64,000 nt of DNA. It comes from FEN-33 sp963768775. GTDB taxonomy: Archaea > Thermoplasmatota > Thermoplasmata > Methanomassiliicoccales > UBA472. Both the position numbers and the translations under genes were made by a program. The DNA lies in NCBI GenBank assembly GCA_963768775.1, contig CAVYIY010000006.1:744001-808000 (forward strand), written 5' to 3'. The notes under the pieces were generated by a model. It was not told the origin of the DNA and made no database searches. It saw only the letters and a program-made list of their open reading frames with translations. Shown here piece after piece: positions 18,490 to 28,554 of this stretch (the first letter of the stretch is position 1; every line of letters starts with the position of its first letter).

Positions 18490-19683
18490 TCATATCTGGG
18501 ACAGCCCTCGGTTCAGGTCGTCGATGATATCCTGCGCGTCCTCGATGCCGACGGAGAGCCGTACCAGCGAGTCCGGTATCCCCAACCGCTGGCGCTCCGC
18601 CGGGGACAACGACGAGTGAGAGGAGTTCAGCGGCATGCTCACCAGCGAGTCTGCCCCGCCCAGGCTGGTCGCCCTCTTGATCAGGCGGACCGAGCGGAGC
18701 AGCTTCTCCGCCCCTTCCCTTCCTCCAGCGACCTCGAAGCTTACCATCCCCCCGAAGCCGCGCATCTGCTTTTCCGCCAGTTCGTGCTGCGGATGGGAAG
18801 GAAGTCCGGGGTAATGGACGCGCTCAACCATCTCGTGCTTCTCGAGGAACTTCGCCACCAGCAAGGCATTGCGGTTGTGACGCTCCATCCTCACTTCCAG
18901 CGTCTTCATGCCCCGCATGAGCAGGAACGCTCCCATGGGATCCAGGGAGCCGCCGAAGAGTATCCTCTTCTTCGACACCTTCTCCATGTCCTCCCTGCTT
19001 CCCGCGGCCGCTCCGGCGATCAGGTCCGAGTGGCCATTGAGGTACTTGGTGGCCGAGTGGAGCACGACGTCCACGCCGAGATCTAACGGCGTCTGGTTGA
19101 TCGGAGTGGCGAATGTCGAATCAATGATCACCTTGGCTCCCACTGAGTGCGCCATTTCCACGACCGCTTTGATGTCTATCAGCTTCAGCAACGGGTTGGT
19201 CGGCGATTCCAGGTAGACCGCGGCGGCCCCTTTCCCCAGCTCCCGCTCCATCGCCCTCTTGTCCGTCGTGCTGACCATGTGCACATCCACCCCGAGCCGG
19301 GGAAGCTCGTCCCGCATCAAGCTGAACGTTCCTCCGTAGAGGTCCTCGACGCTCACCAGCCTGTCCCCCTGCTTCAGCAGGGCTAACAAGGTGCTCGCTA
19401 TCGCGGCCATGCCCGAGGAGAAGACGACAGCGCCCTGGGCATTCTCCAGCGACGCCAGCTTCACTTCCACCGCAGCTACCGTCGGATTGCCCCAGCGCGA
19501 GTATATGTACGAACCCTCGGGGACCTTTCCCTCCCAGGTGACCGGGTCATCGGTGGGGAAGAAGAACGTGCTGGTCTGGAATATCGGTGTCGTCACCGCG
19601 CCGTGACAATCCTTGACAAGTTCGCCGCCATGCACCGATCTGGTGGAGCGGCCCCAACGGTCGGATGCTTTCTCGGAGCTCAT
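18490..19683 (-). CDS. Cystathionine gamma-synthase / O-acyl-homoserine sulfhydrylase family PLP enzyme
   Basis: 397 residues of the Cys/Met metabolism PLP family (fold type I). The Schiff-base Lys is in DVVLHSATKYLNGHSDLIAGA, and SSGMAAI, YLESPTNP and the C-terminal RLSVGIEDAQDIIDDL are conserved. Gamma-synthase, gamma-lyase and acylhomoserine sulfhydrylase cannot be told apart reliably here. A methionine/transsulfuration role fits a genome that also carries hom at 46.4 kb. Not clearly in an operon. Confidence 0.9.
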   Translation of the reverse strand: MSSEKASDRWGRSTRSVHGGELVKDCHGAVTTPIFQTSTFFFPTDDPVTWEGKVPEGSYIYSRWGNPTVAAVEVKLASLENAQGAVVFSSGMAAIASTLLALLKQGDRLVSVEDLYGGTFSLMRDELPRLGVDVHMVSTTDKRAMERELGKGAAAVYLESPTNPLLKLIDIKAVVEMAHSVGAKVIIDSTFATPINQTPLDLGVDVVLHSATKYLNGHSDLIAGAAAGSREDMEKVSKKRILFGGSLDPMGAFLLMRGMKTLEVRMERHNRNALLVAKFLEKHEMVERVHYPGLPSHPQHELAEKQMRGFGGMVSFEVAGGREGAEKLLRSVRLIKRATSLGGADSLVSMPLNSSHSSLSPAERQRLGIPDSLVRLSVGIEDAQDIIDDLNRGLSQI

Positions 19684-19732
19684 GCTAAACCCAAGGAATG
19701 ATAGAAGACGCCCCTAATGATAACTTCTTGGC

Positions 19733-20851
19733 TCAGCCGCCGCCGCGCTTCTTGATGATGCTGAGGATATCCCCGTCCAACAGGACGTGTTCCAGGCCGA
19801 CGGTCTGCCCGGGGAACTTCGCGCTCTTTCCCCAGACGATGGCATATCGGAAGTTCTGCCGAATGGAACGATGGAGGACATCGCACACATCACCTATCGT
19901 CGCATCCTTCCTTACCACCAAAGGCACCTTCAGGTCGACCTCCCTCCCTTGCGGCTTCAGATAGACGCTTATCAGGTCGAGATTTCGATAGATGGCGTCC
20001 TTGAGCTCCTGGATGCCGGTGCCTTTGTCGGCCGAGATGAAGACCAGCGAGTAGCCCTTGAACTTCTTCTTCAGGCCGGCCATGTGCGCCTTGTCCTTGA
20101 CCAGGTCGATCTTATTCACCACTACCATGGCCTTGGCATAGACGCGGTTGCCGACCAGCACGTCGATCATTTGGTCAACTGTGACGTCCTCCCGGATGAC
20201 GACGTCCGCGTTGACGTAGCCGTATTCGCTGACTATGGCGCGGGCCATCTCCTCGTCGATCTTGGTGAGCTTAACCGTGCAGCGCACATCTACCCCGCCG
20301 ATGTCGGTCTTGGTGATGACCACGTCCGCCGACCGAGTGTTGATCCTGATCCCCACTGCCTCCAGCTCCTTGATCAGGATGCCGATGTTGGTGTCGTAGG
20401 CGTCGATGACGAACATGATCAGGTCTGCGGCGCGAACTACCGATAGCACCTCTCTCCCCCGCCCCTTGCCCTTCGAGGCATCCTTGATCAATCCAGGAAG
20501 GTCGAGTATCTGGATCTTGGCGAATTTGTACTCCATCACTCCGGGCACGACGTCGAGGGTGGTGAAATCATAGGCGCCGACTTCGCTCTTCGCCTCGGTC
20601 AGCCGATTGAGGATGGTGGACTTCCCCACGGAGGGGAAGCCGACGATCGCCACCGTGGCGTTCCCGGACTTCTTGACTCCGTAGACTGCACCGGTCCTAC
20701 CTCCGCTGGTCCGCCGCTTCTCCTGCTCCTCCTTCAGGCGGGCGATCTTTGCCTTCAGCTTACCGATGTGGTACTCGGTGTGCTTGTTCTTCTGCGTCTT
20801 GAAGATCTCGTCTTCAATCGCCTTGATCTGCTCCTCGATAGTTGTTGACAC
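19733..20851 (-). CDS. DRG-family (Rbg) GTPase with TGS domain
   Basis: 372 residues of the Obg-HflX superfamily. An N-terminal helical hairpin (about 1-60, K/E-rich) precedes the G domain with G1 GFPSVGKST, G3 DLPGLI and G4 NKID. The insert typical of DRG proteins (S5D2L) and a C-terminal TGS domain (ISVYLKPQGREVDLKVPLVVRKDATIGDVCDVLHRSI) follow. Archaeal DRG homologues associate with ribosomes and translation. It is 10 nt downstream of arcC on the same strand, so likely co-transcribed. Confidence 0.94.
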   Translation of the reverse strand: MSTTIEEQIKAIEDEIFKTQKNKHTEYHIGKLKAKIARLKEEQEKRRTSGGRTGAVYGVKKSGNATVAIVGFPSVGKSTILNRLTEAKSEVGAYDFTTLDVVPGVMEYKFAKIQILDLPGLIKDASKGKGRGREVLSVVRAADLIMFVIDAYDTNIGILIKELEAVGIRINTRSADVVITKTDIGGVDVRCTVKLTKIDEEMARAIVSEYGYVNADVVIREDVTVDQMIDVLVGNRVYAKAMVVVNKIDLVKDKAHMAGLKKKFKGYSLVFISADKGTGIQELKDAIYRNLDLISVYLKPQGREVDLKVPLVVRKDATIGDVCDVLHRSIRQNFRYAIVWGKSAKFPGQTVGLEHVLLDGDILSIIKKRGGG

Positions 20852-20861
20852 CTTACCACTC

Positions 20862-21815
20862 CTAAGGCAGGATCTGCGTCCCAGCCTCGCCCTTCAATGC
20901 GGCCTCTAGCTTCGCCGGCGAGGTGATGATGACCCTCTCGCCCCCATTCCTCAGGAACATAATCGCCGCCTCGACCTTAGGCCCCATGCTCCCCGGAGGG
21001 AACTGGCCTTGTTCGTACAACCTCTCGAGCTCAGGGAGCCTTATCTCCTTGATCGGACTCGGATTCTTCGAAGTGTAATCCATGAATACTCGGTCCACAT
21101 CGGTAAGCATGATGAAAAGCTTCTCTTTGATGCTGATCGCCAAGACCGCCGCTGCCAGGTCCTTGTCCACCACGGCCTCTACTCCGACGTAGTAGTTGTC
21201 CTTCGCAATGACTGGAACGCCCCCTCCACCGGAGGCGACCACCACCTCTATCTGGTCCGCCCCGCCGAACACCAGCCGACGGATGACGCCGCACTCGACG
21301 ATGCCGATCGGCCGAGGGGAAGAGACCACCCGGCGATATCCTCCTCTCTTGAGGTCCAGGATGAATTCCCAGCCGCGCACCTTCTTCGCCTCCTCCACCT
21401 CATCCTTGGAATAATAAGGGCCGATGGGCTTGGTCGGCTTCTCGAAGCCGGGGTCATCGGCGTCCACGATGACACGGGTGAGGATGCAGGTCACCACCTT
21501 CCTCACTCCTTCCTTGGCCAACGATTCGGTCAATGCCAATTGGATCATATAGCCGAGCTGGCCTTGGGATTCGGCCACGCAGACGTCGAGAGGCATCGAA
21601 GGGATGCTATCCCGCGCCAGCTCGTTCTGCAGCAGGATGTCACCAACTTGGGGGCCGTTGCCATGGGTGAGGACCATGTCGTAGCCTGAGCGGATCATCC
21701 GTGCCAGATGGACGCAGGTCTCGCGCAGGTTGCGCATTTGATTTTCCAGCGTGGCCTCCTCTCCGGCATGCAGGATTGCGTTCCCCCCAATGGCCACCAC
21801 CGCAGTTTTCATCAT
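20862..21815 (-). CDS. arcC: Carbamate kinase
   Basis: 317 residues from the tandem ATG at 21815 (MKTAVVAIGGNAI), which matches the family N-terminus; a longer in-frame start at 21842 adds residues without homology. Motifs are AIGGNAI, THGNGPQVGD, VVASGGGGVPVI and the C-terminal GSMGPKVEAAI. It catalyses carbamoyl phosphate + ADP to ATP + carbamate, either for fermentative ATP from arginine/agmatine or in reverse to supply carbamoyl phosphate. No arcA or arcB is nearby. Adjacent DRG gene downstream. Confidence 0.95.
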   Translation of the reverse strand: MMKTAVVAIGGNAILHAGEEATLENQMRNLRETCVHLARMIRSGYDMVLTHGNGPQVGDILLQNELARDSIPSMPLDVCVAESQGQLGYMIQLALTESLAKEGVRKVVTCILTRVIVDADDPGFEKPTKPIGPYYSKDEVEEAKKVRGWEFILDLKRGGYRRVVSSPRPIGIVECGVIRRLVFGGADQIEVVVASGGGGVPVIAKDNYYVGVEAVVDKDLAAAVLAISIKEKLFIMLTDVDRVFMDYTSKNPSPIKEIRLPELERLYEQGQFPPGSMGPKVEAAIMFLRNGGERVIITSPAKLEAALKGEAGTQILP

Positions 21816-22043
21816 CGGCACCAAATAGAATTTTTGAGACAAATTTCGCGTATATAACCTTGCCTACAGTGGAACACCAAGGGCCGCGAGGGCTTCGGCT
21901 CTCGTTTTCTTAATCCGGGCGCGTCCCTAGAACCAGCTTTATTAGGATTTCCTGACACTTGCCAGCAATGAATATTGAGCGGGCTCAAGGAGGCAATTAC
22001 CAAATATACAAAGGTTTAAAGATAACAGTTTGATTTCCCTGCG

Positions 22044-23048
22044 ATGGCCCAAACCGGCGGTTTCAAAGAGTCTATGGATAAATTCAAGAAGAGCAAGCTA
22101 GCCATCCCGTTCTCCTTGGTCCTCACCGGCCTTGTATGCTATCTGCTACTGATATTCGGAAGCGTCCTATTCTGCCTGCTTCCAGCAGTAATCGCTCTGA
22201 TCATCTTCGGTGTGCCGCGCTACTTCGGCTTGGTGGGCCGCAAGAAGCTGTTGATCTTCGGGACGATCCTTATCCTCCTGCTCGGCATGGCATATGGACT
22301 TACATTCTATTCCATTGTGATAGGTGCAGAGCCGGCCACTCTCAGCACACCGGACAACGTCCTAACCAGCGGGAGTGTAACCCCGTTCCATGGAACCGAC
22401 TCTACCCTCTTCCATTTCTCCGTCATCTATCATGGGTCAGATGTCAGCCCACATGTAAATGTGACCATATATGATCATTATCTGGCCAATCAAGGGACTA
22501 CCTACAATCTAACCAATGACACGAGCTATAGCGGCCCAGGGGACCGATACGTTCTGAACCAGACTCTCTCGGCCAGTATCTATAGTTACGGATTCACGTA
22601 TGATAAGACTGATGGAACCACGGTAATCACAGACATATCGTGGGGACCGTACACGATGACCAATGATAGTATACTGGTCAACGAATTGTGGAAGGAATCG
22701 TTCACGATGTTCCTCAATGTCGGCCCACTGTTCTATCTGATAATACTACTGACTTGGTGGATGGAGAGGTCGAAGAAGCGCTTTGAATCCCAAGGCGGAC
22801 GATATGGACCAAAGCCAGCTCCGAAGACGACAGAGAAGTTCGTCTGCTCCGAATGCGGCAGCGAGGTGCCCGCCAATGCGGATAAATGCCCGCAATGTGG
22901 AGAGAAGTTCGAGGAAGATGAGCGATCGGCGGCCGCTGCAGCGAGCGCGGAGCCAAAGAGCAACGAGTTCATCTGCTCCGATTGCGGCAAGACCGTGAAA
23001 GAGACGGATACACAATGCTGGAACTGCGGCAAGAAGTTCGAGAACTGA
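22044..23048 (+). CDS. Membrane protein with two C-terminal zinc ribbons
   Basis: 334 residues, no recognised family. Two or three N-terminal membrane segments (about residues 18-90) are followed by an extracellular domain of about 120 residues with several N-x-S/T sequons, another membrane segment (about 225-240, GPLFYLIILLTWW), and a cytosolic tail. The tail has two zinc ribbons (CSECGSEVPANADKCPQCG and CSDCGKTVKETDTQCWNCG) joined by an Ala/Glu-rich linker. Paired zinc ribbons on membrane proteins recur in this window (38.1 and 45.0 kb). Function unknown. Confidence 0.8.
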   Translation: MAQTGGFKESMDKFKKSKLAIPFSLVLTGLVCYLLLIFGSVLFCLLPAVIALIIFGVPRYFGLVGRKKLLIFGTILILLLGMAYGLTFYSIVIGAEPATLSTPDNVLTSGSVTPFHGTDSTLFHFSVIYHGSDVSPHVNVTIYDHYLANQGTTYNLTNDTSYSGPGDRYVLNQTLSASIYSYGFTYDKTDGTTVITDISWGPYTMTNDSILVNELWKESFTMFLNVGPLFYLIILLTWWMERSKKRFESQGGRYGPKPAPKTTEKFVCSECGSEVPANADKCPQCGEKFEEDERSAAAAASAEPKSNEFICSDCGKTVKETDTQCWNCGKKFEN

Positions 23049-23145
23049 GCAGACTGGCAGTAGCCCAACACTTTTATTATCGCATCCCGGCATACGGAAC
23101 CACGGGATGCAAGATATTTCATTTCCATCCAGCTGAGGCGATAGA

Positions 23146-25134
23146 ATGTCCTCCATAGCAGAAAGTCTGGCAAAGAAGCAGAAGGAGATCTCGGTCTCGG
23201 AATTCTTCGAGCGCAACCGGCAGATCCTGGGATTCGACTCACCGACGAAAGCATTGATCATGGCCGTCAAGGAGGCGGTTGACAACTCCCTTGACGCCTG
23301 CGAGGAAGCTGGCTACTTGCCGGACATCAAGGTAAGGCTCGAGAAAATAGATCAGAACGAATTCAAGATGACAGTGGAGGACAACGGCCCGGGCATCATG
23401 CCCAACATGATCCCCAACGTCTTCGGCCGCCTGCTCTTCGGGTCGCGGTTCCACGCGATACGGCAATCAAGGGGGCAGCAGGGTATCGGCATCTCGGCAA
23501 CGGTGATGTATGGCCAGATAACCACCGGGAAGCCGACTCGCGTCACTTCAAAGACCGAGAAGGACAAGCCGGCTGCGGTCAAGGAGATAATGCTCAACAC
23601 CAAGACGAACTCGCCGTCCATCGTCTCCGAGGATTTCGTCATGTGGGACGAGAAGGAGCATGGAACGAGGGTGGAGCTGCACCTGACTGGGCGCTACGTC
23701 GCCGGGAAGCAGTCCGTGCTCGAATACCTCCGCCAAGTAGCCATAGTTAACCCGCACACCACCATTGCTTTCACAGACCCGGACGGGAAGACCTTCATCT
23801 ACAGCCGAGCCACGGACAAGCTCCCGCCCATCACCAAGGAGATCCGCCCCCACCCAGAAGGAGTGGAGCTGGGGACATTGATGAACATGGGCCGGGCCTC
23901 GCGCACCCGCAACCTGAGGGACTTCCTCAAGACCGATTTCAGCCGCGTGTCGGAAAGGCTCGCCAAGGAGATCTGCGAGAGGGCAGGCCTGTCGGAGACG
24001 GCGAAAACCACCAATCTCGGGCTGGAGCAGTACAAGAAGCTGCTGGAGGCGATGCAGTCGGTGAAGTATCTGCCTCCGCAGACGGATTGCATCTCCCCTA
24101 TCGGCGAGGCGCTGATACGCAAAGGCCTGAAGAACGTTCTCGACGAGACCAGGCCAGAATTCTACTCGCCCCCGGTGTCGCGGGCGGCGAAGGTGTATTC
24201 TGGGAATCCGTTCCAGGTCGAGGTGGGCATTGTCTATGGAGGCAACCTGCCGGCCGACCAGCAGGTCACGCTATTGCGCTTCGCCAATCGGGTGCCACTG
24301 CTCTATCAGCAGGGCGCCTGCGTCCTCACCAAAGCGGTGGAGAACGTGGACTGGCGCCGCTACGGACTGGAGCAGAGAGGGGGATCGGGCATTCCTTTCG
24401 GACCAGCGATCATCCTGGTGCATCTCGCCTCCACGAAAGTGCCGTTCACCTCCGAGGCCAAGGAGGCGGTGGCGAGCATACCCGAGATCCAAGGGGAGAT
24501 CGAGCTCGCCCTGCGGGAGTGCGGGCGCCGCCTCAAGGTCCACCTGAACAAGAAGGAGACCAAGGCGAGGACGCGGACGAAGTTCGAGATCGTGCAGGAG
24601 ATCCTGCCCCTGATCGCCAAGAAGTCGGCCAAGATCGTGGGCAAGCCCATCCCCAAGCTCAGCGGGAGCATCACCAAGATCATGAACGTCGTCTGGGTGG
24701 ACGATGCCGTCGCATTCGAGAAGAAGCGCCACAAGGTCAAGATCATCATCTACAACTACATGCCCCACAGCACCCGGTTCAATCTCCACGCCGTCGTCCC
24801 GGCGGGCTATCTGGACGCTGACAGCATGGATCCGAAGCCGATCGAGGTCAAGGAGGACGGGAAGATCACCTGGGAGCTGAGGCCGATCAAGTCCACCGAG
24901 ACCATGGAGGTGAAGTTCGACCTGCTGGGGCTGGACCAGGAGCTCTACGAGGAGAACGAGCTCTATGCCAGCGGCATTGACCCCACACAAATCATCGGCG
25001 CCGACCCATTGCCGGGCGATTGGGAAGTGCAGCGCCTGCAGGTGACCGAGGTGTCGGCGCCGGAGGCGGTCTGTGAAGAGGAAGAGGACGAAGTGGACTA
25101 TGACGAATCGAAGGAGGCGCTGAGCGATGACTGA
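23146..25134 (+). CDS. top6B: DNA topoisomerase VI subunit B
   Basis: 662 residues. The GHKL ATPase domain (about 1-220) has N-box VKEAVDNSLDACEEAG, G1 EDNGPGI and G2 GQQGIGISATVMYGQ. The H2TH and transducer domains follow, with the ATP-switch Lys region QRGGSGIPFGPA, and a C-terminal Ig-like domain. With subunit A it relaxes supercoils and decatenates chromosomes using ATP. The stop overlaps the top6A start by 8 nt (coupled translation). Presence of Topo VI argues against Thermoplasma-type archaea, which lack it. Confidence 0.97.
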   Translation: MSSIAESLAKKQKEISVSEFFERNRQILGFDSPTKALIMAVKEAVDNSLDACEEAGYLPDIKVRLEKIDQNEFKMTVEDNGPGIMPNMIPNVFGRLLFGSRFHAIRQSRGQQGIGISATVMYGQITTGKPTRVTSKTEKDKPAAVKEIMLNTKTNSPSIVSEDFVMWDEKEHGTRVELHLTGRYVAGKQSVLEYLRQVAIVNPHTTIAFTDPDGKTFIYSRATDKLPPITKEIRPHPEGVELGTLMNMGRASRTRNLRDFLKTDFSRVSERLAKEICERAGLSETAKTTNLGLEQYKKLLEAMQSVKYLPPQTDCISPIGEALIRKGLKNVLDETRPEFYSPPVSRAAKVYSGNPFQVEVGIVYGGNLPADQQVTLLRFANRVPLLYQQGACVLTKAVENVDWRRYGLEQRGGSGIPFGPAIILVHLASTKVPFTSEAKEAVASIPEIQGEIELALRECGRRLKVHLNKKETKARTRTKFEIVQEILPLIAKKSAKIVGKPIPKLSGSITKIMNVVWVDDAVAFEKKRHKVKIIIYNYMPHSTRFNLHAVVPAGYLDADSMDPKPIEVKEDGKITWELRPIKSTETMEVKFDLLGLDQELYEENELYASGIDPTQIIGADPLPGDWEVQRLQVTEVSAPEAVCEEEEDEVDYDESKEALSDD

Positions 25135-26222
25135 GGAGGGGAAGGAGGCGGTGCAGAAGCTCTACGAGATCGCCGAGTCCATCTACGATCAGATCGACTC
25201 GGGCAAGATCCCCAAGATGTCGATCCCGCTGCGCACCAAGGGCAACATCCGCTTCGACCCGAAGCACTCGGTCTGGAAGTATGGCAGCGCCAGCGGTGCC
25301 CGGAGCGCCAAGAAGACGCAGGGGGCGATGATGCTCCTGCGCACCATGTACGTGATGGAGCTCATCGAGGACATGATCAAACAGAAGAAGTCCTCCACCC
25401 TGAGGGAGATGTATTACATCTCCGAGGGCTGGGAGAAGGGCAAGTTCCACTCCCAGGACGAATCGAACAATCTCGCGGAGGACCTGGAGGTCGTCACCGG
25501 CCTGATGCGCGAGGACTTCAAGCTGCGCCCGGAGGAGAACGGCGCCAGCGTGATCGGCGACCTGACGATCGAGGAGCTGGACCGCAAGGGCAAGGTCAAG
25601 CGCATCAACTGCCTGGAAGATGTGGGCGATTCGGGCTACGGCATCCCCTACAACGTGGAGAAGGACAAGGTCAAGATACTCTCGACCAACGCGGACTTCA
25701 TCATCGCCATCGAGACCGGCGGTATGTTCGACCGGCTGGTGGAGAACGGCTTCCCCGAGGACTCGAACGCAGTGCTGGTGCATCTCAAGGGCCAGCCGGC
25801 GAGGAGCACGCGCCGCTTCATCAAGCGACTGAACGAGGAGGTGCATCTGCCGGTGGTGGTGTTCACCGACGGCGACCCGTGGTCGTTCCGCATCTTCGCT
25901 TCCGTGGCTTACGGAGCAATCAAGACCGCGCACATCTCCGAGTACCTAGCCACTCCGACCTCCGAGTTCATCGGAATCACAGCTTCGGACATCAGAGAAC
26001 TACGACCTGCCGACGGACAAGCTCACAGACCGGGACATCAAGGCATTGGAGGCGGAACAGAAGGACCCCCGGTTCGTGGACGAGTTCTGGCGGGGCGAGA
26101 TCGAGCTCATGCTCAAGCTCGGCAAGAAAGCGGAACAGCAGGCGTTGGCGAAGTACGGCTTGGACTACGTCACTGACAAGTACCTGCCGGACAAGCTGAC
26201 CGAGGTCGGCGTTCTGAAGTAG
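25127..26222 (+). CDS. top6A: DNA topoisomerase VI subunit A (one-base frameshift)
   Basis: Spo11-like catalytic subunit. The 5Y-CAP domain has MLLRTMYVMEL...YISEGWEKG, with the catalytic Tyr expected in MYY; the Toprim domain has AIETGGMFDRL and VVVFTDGDPWSFRIFASVAYG. An extra base at about 25994 breaks the frame after GITASDI. Removing it continues ENYDLPTDKLTDRDIKALEAEQKDP to LTEVGVLK, giving 364 residues, the family length. Since subunit B is intact and Topo VI is essential, the frameshift is probably a sequence error. Confidence 0.92.
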
Positions 26223-26249
26223 ACCTCTGATTTCTTAGGGCGCACTATC

Positions 26250-27818
26250 TCAAGCTGGCGGGCTAGCTGGTATGGTGGAGTGGATCGCTTCCTCGATCCG
26301 ATTCAGGACGAACTCCTTGTCCAATGTGGAGAGGAAGTAGCCCAGCCTCGGCCCCTGCTTGCGGTTGATGAATATCTGGTAGAGGCACTGGAAGCCGGAC
26401 TTCGCCCCGATGGCGCACGACTTGGCGCTCTCATAGACAGTGTCGTGTATCCTGTCCCCGTTCCAGTCCAGCGCCTTGAGCGAGGAGTAGATGCAGCGCA
26501 GGAAGTTCACGTCCGCCTCGCCCAGCTGAACCTCGGGCAGCGTCTTGCTGATGGAGAATCGCACCTCCTCGGGTGCGAATCCAGCCAGCCAGAAGCGCAC
26601 GCACTCCACCCGCTGCCTGAGCAGCTCGATGTCCCGGTCCTCCATCGAGTCGATGTTCTCAGTCCGCTTCAGGATGTCCAGGACCCGTTGGAAATCTTCG
26701 ACGATCTGCACCACCTGGACCAAGTGGCGGTAGGGGATCTGCACTGGCAGATGCTCGCGCGGTCCCCTCGGTTGAGCTATTTCATAAGCGCGCAACAGGT
26801 CGCGTTCCTTTTCGTCCACAACTCCGCCGTAGTATAGTTTCTCGACACGGTCGTACTCGTCCACCACGTCGAGCACGCCCAACCCCGAATCGTAATCAAT
26901 GTGGCGGTCCGGGTTGTAGCGCAGGAAGTTGTAGTTGAGCACTGGCGGCGGCGTGATGCGCAAAGCGTCCACTCCGGTGACGGTGGAGCCGGTCGATTTG
27001 TGCATTTGCCCCTTGCCTTTCAACTGCACGAATTCGTAGGGAATGGGGAAAGGCGGCTCGTTGATGAGCACCTCGCGGGCGAACCTGACCCCGGTGTCGT
27101 AGGAGCCTCCGGCCGCCGCGTGGTCTTTGCCAAACGGCTCGCAGGTGACCCCGAAGATCTTCCACTTCGCGGCCCACTCCAAGCGCCAGGGCAGCTTGCC
27201 ATCGGCCTTGCGCACGTCGGCCCGGCCCTCTTCGCCGCAGTGGCAGACATAGCGAACGTAAGGGAATTCGTATCCCAGCACTTTCCCGTTGGACAGTTTA
27301 CCGCACTTGGGGCACTTCGGCGAGTAGGGGAAGAAGTCCGGGGGAACGTCCCGGCCGGTCACCTCGCGCAATATGGTGGCCACCAGCTCTCGTTTCTGGA
27401 TAATGGTATCGATGGCCGAGGCGAAGTCACCCTGCTCGTAGTGCTTGTGGGTCCAATGGATCTCGGGCTCGATCCCCAGCTCCGCGATGCTGTCCAGGAA
27501 GGGCTTGATGAAATGCTCGGCGTAGGAGGCATGCTGTCCGCAAGGGCAGGGTATCTCGCTGATGACCTTGCCAATCTCGAAGTCGAAGCTCTCCGGCAGA
27601 AAAGCATAGCGCTTCCTCAGCGGGTCAAACGAATCGACCATGTAGATCAGCTTGACGTCCGCCTTCTCCTGCTTCAAAGCCTTGAAGACCGCCTGGGCGG
27701 TGATTGCCTCCCGCAAGCTTCCCACGTGAATGTAGCCGGAAGGAGTAATGCCGGTGGAGATCAATTGGGTATTGGATCGAGCCAGCAGGTCCTTGGCGAT
27801 GACGTCCGCCCAGTGCAT
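26250..27818 (-). CDS. lysS: Lysyl-tRNA synthetase, class I
   Basis: Archaeal-type class I enzyme. HIGH-like PSGYIHVGSLRE near the N-terminus and KMSKS-like KGQMHKSTGS (about residue 280) are visible, plus Cys pairs of the zinc region (CPKCGKLSNG, CHCGEEG). ATG 27818 (MHWADVIAKDLLARSNTQLISTGITPSG) matches the family start; an upstream in-frame ATG at 27842 adds 8 residues. C-terminal alpha-helix-cage domain present. Length 522 is typical. Convergent with top6A and divergent from the putative metallopeptidase. Confidence 0.95.
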   Translation of the reverse strand: MHWADVIAKDLLARSNTQLISTGITPSGYIHVGSLREAITAQAVFKALKQEKADVKLIYMVDSFDPLRKRYAFLPESFDFEIGKVISEIPCPCGQHASYAEHFIKPFLDSIAELGIEPEIHWTHKHYEQGDFASAIDTIIQKRELVATILREVTGRDVPPDFFPYSPKCPKCGKLSNGKVLGYEFPYVRYVCHCGEEGRADVRKADGKLPWRLEWAAKWKIFGVTCEPFGKDHAAAGGSYDTGVRFAREVLINEPPFPIPYEFVQLKGKGQMHKSTGSTVTGVDALRITPPPVLNYNFLRYNPDRHIDYDSGLGVLDVVDEYDRVEKLYYGGVVDEKERDLLRAYEIAQPRGPREHLPVQIPYRHLVQVVQIVEDFQRVLDILKRTENIDSMEDRDIELLRQRVECVRFWLAGFAPEEVRFSISKTLPEVQLGEADVNFLRCIYSSLKALDWNGDRIHDTVYESAKSCAIGAKSGFQCLYQIFINRKQGPRLGYFLSTLDKEFVLNRIEEAIHSTIPASPPA

Positions 27819-27932
27819 GTTATCAGCCGCCCCCAGCAACACCGAGCCTTATTAACGTTGCCGATGAGGCTCGATCCACCTCGTCTGACGAATCGCAGCG
27901 GCCAACGAAGCAAGTGAACCATCGCTTAAATA

Positions 27933-28469
27933 GTGGAACCGACGGATTGTAAGAACGTGGTAGAGAATTCATTCTTCCAGGAAAAACTGGATCGGACACA
28001 TGATATTCCAGAAATATTCGAACTGGTCAAGCTAGCGGTACGCAAGAGCACGGGCAAGGAGAGATCGGGACTGATGCTCGGCCTTTCCAACTTAGGCGGG
28101 GGGCCACAGGGCTTCGTCGGCGCGTTCTATCCAGTAGCGACCAACATCATCGTCATGAATACCCTGCCGCTGGAACGGATCAAGCAGACGGATCCTACCC
28201 TATACAAGCCATATGTCTTCCATATCCTTCTGCACGAGTACATTCATACTTTAGGCATAATCGATGAGGAAGCGACCAGAGCAATGGCCTTGGAGATAAG
28301 CCAGAAGGTCTTCGGCCTCACGCACCCGGCAACACACCTGGCGACCGATCTAGCACACTTCATGCCCAATCTGGTGTATCCTCTGGCTGGCTGGAAACCT
28401 CCAGAGAACCCGAGCCTTGAGCTCGTCAAAGGCTTCGACCGCTCCAGCACGGACATGTATATCACCTAG
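27933..28469 (+). CDS. Uncharacterised archaeal protein with HExxH-like metallopeptidase motif
   Basis: 178 residues. The segment VFHILLHEYIHTLGIIDEEATRAMALEIS contains HEYIH and a downstream Glu/Asp-rich helix, the layout of zincin-type proteases. No signal peptide or membrane segment, so it should be cytosolic. I do not recognise a named family. The second half (AHFMPNLVYPLAGWKPPENPSLELVKGFDRSSTDMYIT) is not typical of a known peptidase. It lies upstream of the Sec61-beta gene on the same strand with an 85-nt gap; a link to protein export is speculation. Confidence 0.6.
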   Translation: MEPTDCKNVVENSFFQEKLDRTHDIPEIFELVKLAVRKSTGKERSGLMLGLSNLGGGPQGFVGAFYPVATNIIVMNTLPLERIKQTDPTLYKPYVFHILLHEYIHTLGIIDEEATRAMALEISQKVFGLTHPATHLATDLAHFMPNLVYPLAGWKPPENPSLELVKGFDRSSTDMYIT

Positions 28470-28554
28470 ACACGGTCCTGTCAGCGTCATCAGCCACCTT
28501 CCCGCATTCAAAAAGAATATAAAGGTCGGTCACGTTGTAATCGGGCGGTAAGCT